In this document: in pieces, positions 63,768-64,000 of the stretch
Position numbering within the stretch: the stretch's first letter is position 1
How the letters are laid out: every line of letters starts with the position of its first letter
NCBI GenBank assembly: GCA_001803205.1
Contig: MHBE01000059.1
Span: forward strand, 165,620-229,619
DNA: 64,000 nucleotides
Direction: 5' to 3'
Source of the DNA: Lentisphaerae bacterium GWF2_38_69
Lineage (GTDB): Bacteria; Verrucomicrobiota; Lentisphaeria; Victivallales; GWF2-38-69
The notes under the pieces: model-generated
What the model was told of the DNA's origin: nothing
Databases searched by the model: none
The model's input: the letters and a program-made list of their open reading frames with translations, nothing else
Made by a program: the position numbers and the translations under genes

Positions 63768-63863
63768 GTCAGCGAATTAAGCGAATTTGTCGAATTTAGG
63801 TATATAACAGGCTATTTCGATACTTTTAGTTAATTCGTTTAATTTGTATAATTCGTTGATAAC
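63768..63863. repeat. AATTCG inverted repeat
   Basis: The left arm (GTCAGCGAATTAAGCGAATT from 63768) and the complement of the right arm (ending AATTCGTTGATAAC at 63863) agree at roughly four of five positions over about 28 bases. Each arm contains AATTCG-type units about 11 bases apart. A fragment of the same family is at 61540-61553. It lies between the GT2 gene and the partial gene at the window end. Confidence 0.6.
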
Positions 63864-63921
63864 ATAGGATTAAAGAAAAAACAAAACAATCCAGAGAACT
63901 CATTTATCATTTATGGGGGAA

Positions 63922-64000
63922 ATGAATTTCATACGATTAATGACATCAACATTGTTCCATGGCAGAATATTGGGAATATTGAAACATGAGTATTTCCCCA
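63922..64000 (+). CDS. Partial gene running off the window (possible membrane protein)
   Basis: An open frame from ATG 63922, preceded by GGGGGA, reads MNFIRLMTSTLFHGRILGIL followed by KHEYFP and continues past the end. The start resembles the first cytoplasmic segment of ABC-2 type permeases (a HEY/HEF motif before TM1), but 26 codons are too few to decide. Confidence 0.3.
   Translation, partial: MNFIRLMTSTLFHGRILGILKHEYFP

Overview
This is an AT-rich stretch of chromosome from a Gram-negative bacterium. Envelope genes support that: a lone RfaE2-type heptose-1-P adenylyltransferase, a family 9 ADP-heptose transferase, two LptF/LptG-type permeases, a FabZ-like dehydratase, and MurB plus Ddl for peptidoglycan. 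Two short pseudopilins carry the [11 protein letters not shown]-terminus followed by LLPALN-type sequence without the usual glycine before the cleavage site. Large sets of such proteins are typical of Lentisphaerota and related PVC lineages, so I lean towards that group. This is inference; there is no rRNA here to settle it.

Layout. (1) 0.08-1.8 kb: a SAM methyltransferase and an exported GLQxGxxN-repeat protein. (2) 1.9-16.4 kb: twelve tightly packed genes forming two consecutive modules of an energy-converting hydrogenase-related (Ehr) membrane complex. Both catalytic subunits have lost the [NiFe] cysteines. Only the second module keeps iron-sulfur ligands, and these sit on one ferredoxin/small-subunit fusion protein. 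The first module's small subunit has lost three of its four cluster cysteines. This is the most unusual system in the window. (3) 16.4-22.3 kb: a xylose module (H+ symporter, isomerase, kinase) followed on the same strand by a gamma-carbonic anhydrase-like protein and an exported MTA/SAH nucleosidase. (4) 22.4-26.7 kb: a glycine-cleavage operon gcvT-gcvH-gcvPA-gcvPB with a promoter and a terminator. (5) 26.8-37.8 kb: housekeeping and envelope genes (YgjP-like peptidase, LptF/G, phosphohexomutase, Pit phosphate transporter with its PhoU-like partner, RfaE2, PIN-PhoH, endonuclease III, a MurB-Ddl fusion, HisI). (6) 38.0-43.4 kb: the RNase P RNA gene with a well-formed promoter, then apt, a phosphoesterase, a heptosyltransferase, orphan genes and an ABC-ATPase stub. 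(7) 43.4-60.4 kb: amino-acid permease, CNNM/CorC protein, then rnr-lptF/G-aconitase-aroC-DUF2147 on the minus strand, a HAD phosphatase, a tandem FabZ protein, a short UvrC, MtaB and a GT39-type membrane glycosyltransferase. (8) 60.4-64 kb: a gene-poor, repeat-rich accessory stretch with a toxin-antitoxin remnant, several families of palindromic dispersed repeats, two pseudopilins with their own promoters, a family 2 glycosyltransferase and a gene running off the end.

How it fits together: the window shows xylose uptake and entry into the pentose phosphate route, C1 supply from glycine, LPS inner-core assembly and export, and an ion-pumping membrane complex that probably couples a ferredoxin-like redox input to ion movement without making or using H2. 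No tRNA, rRNA, CRISPR array, transposase or prophage gene was seen.
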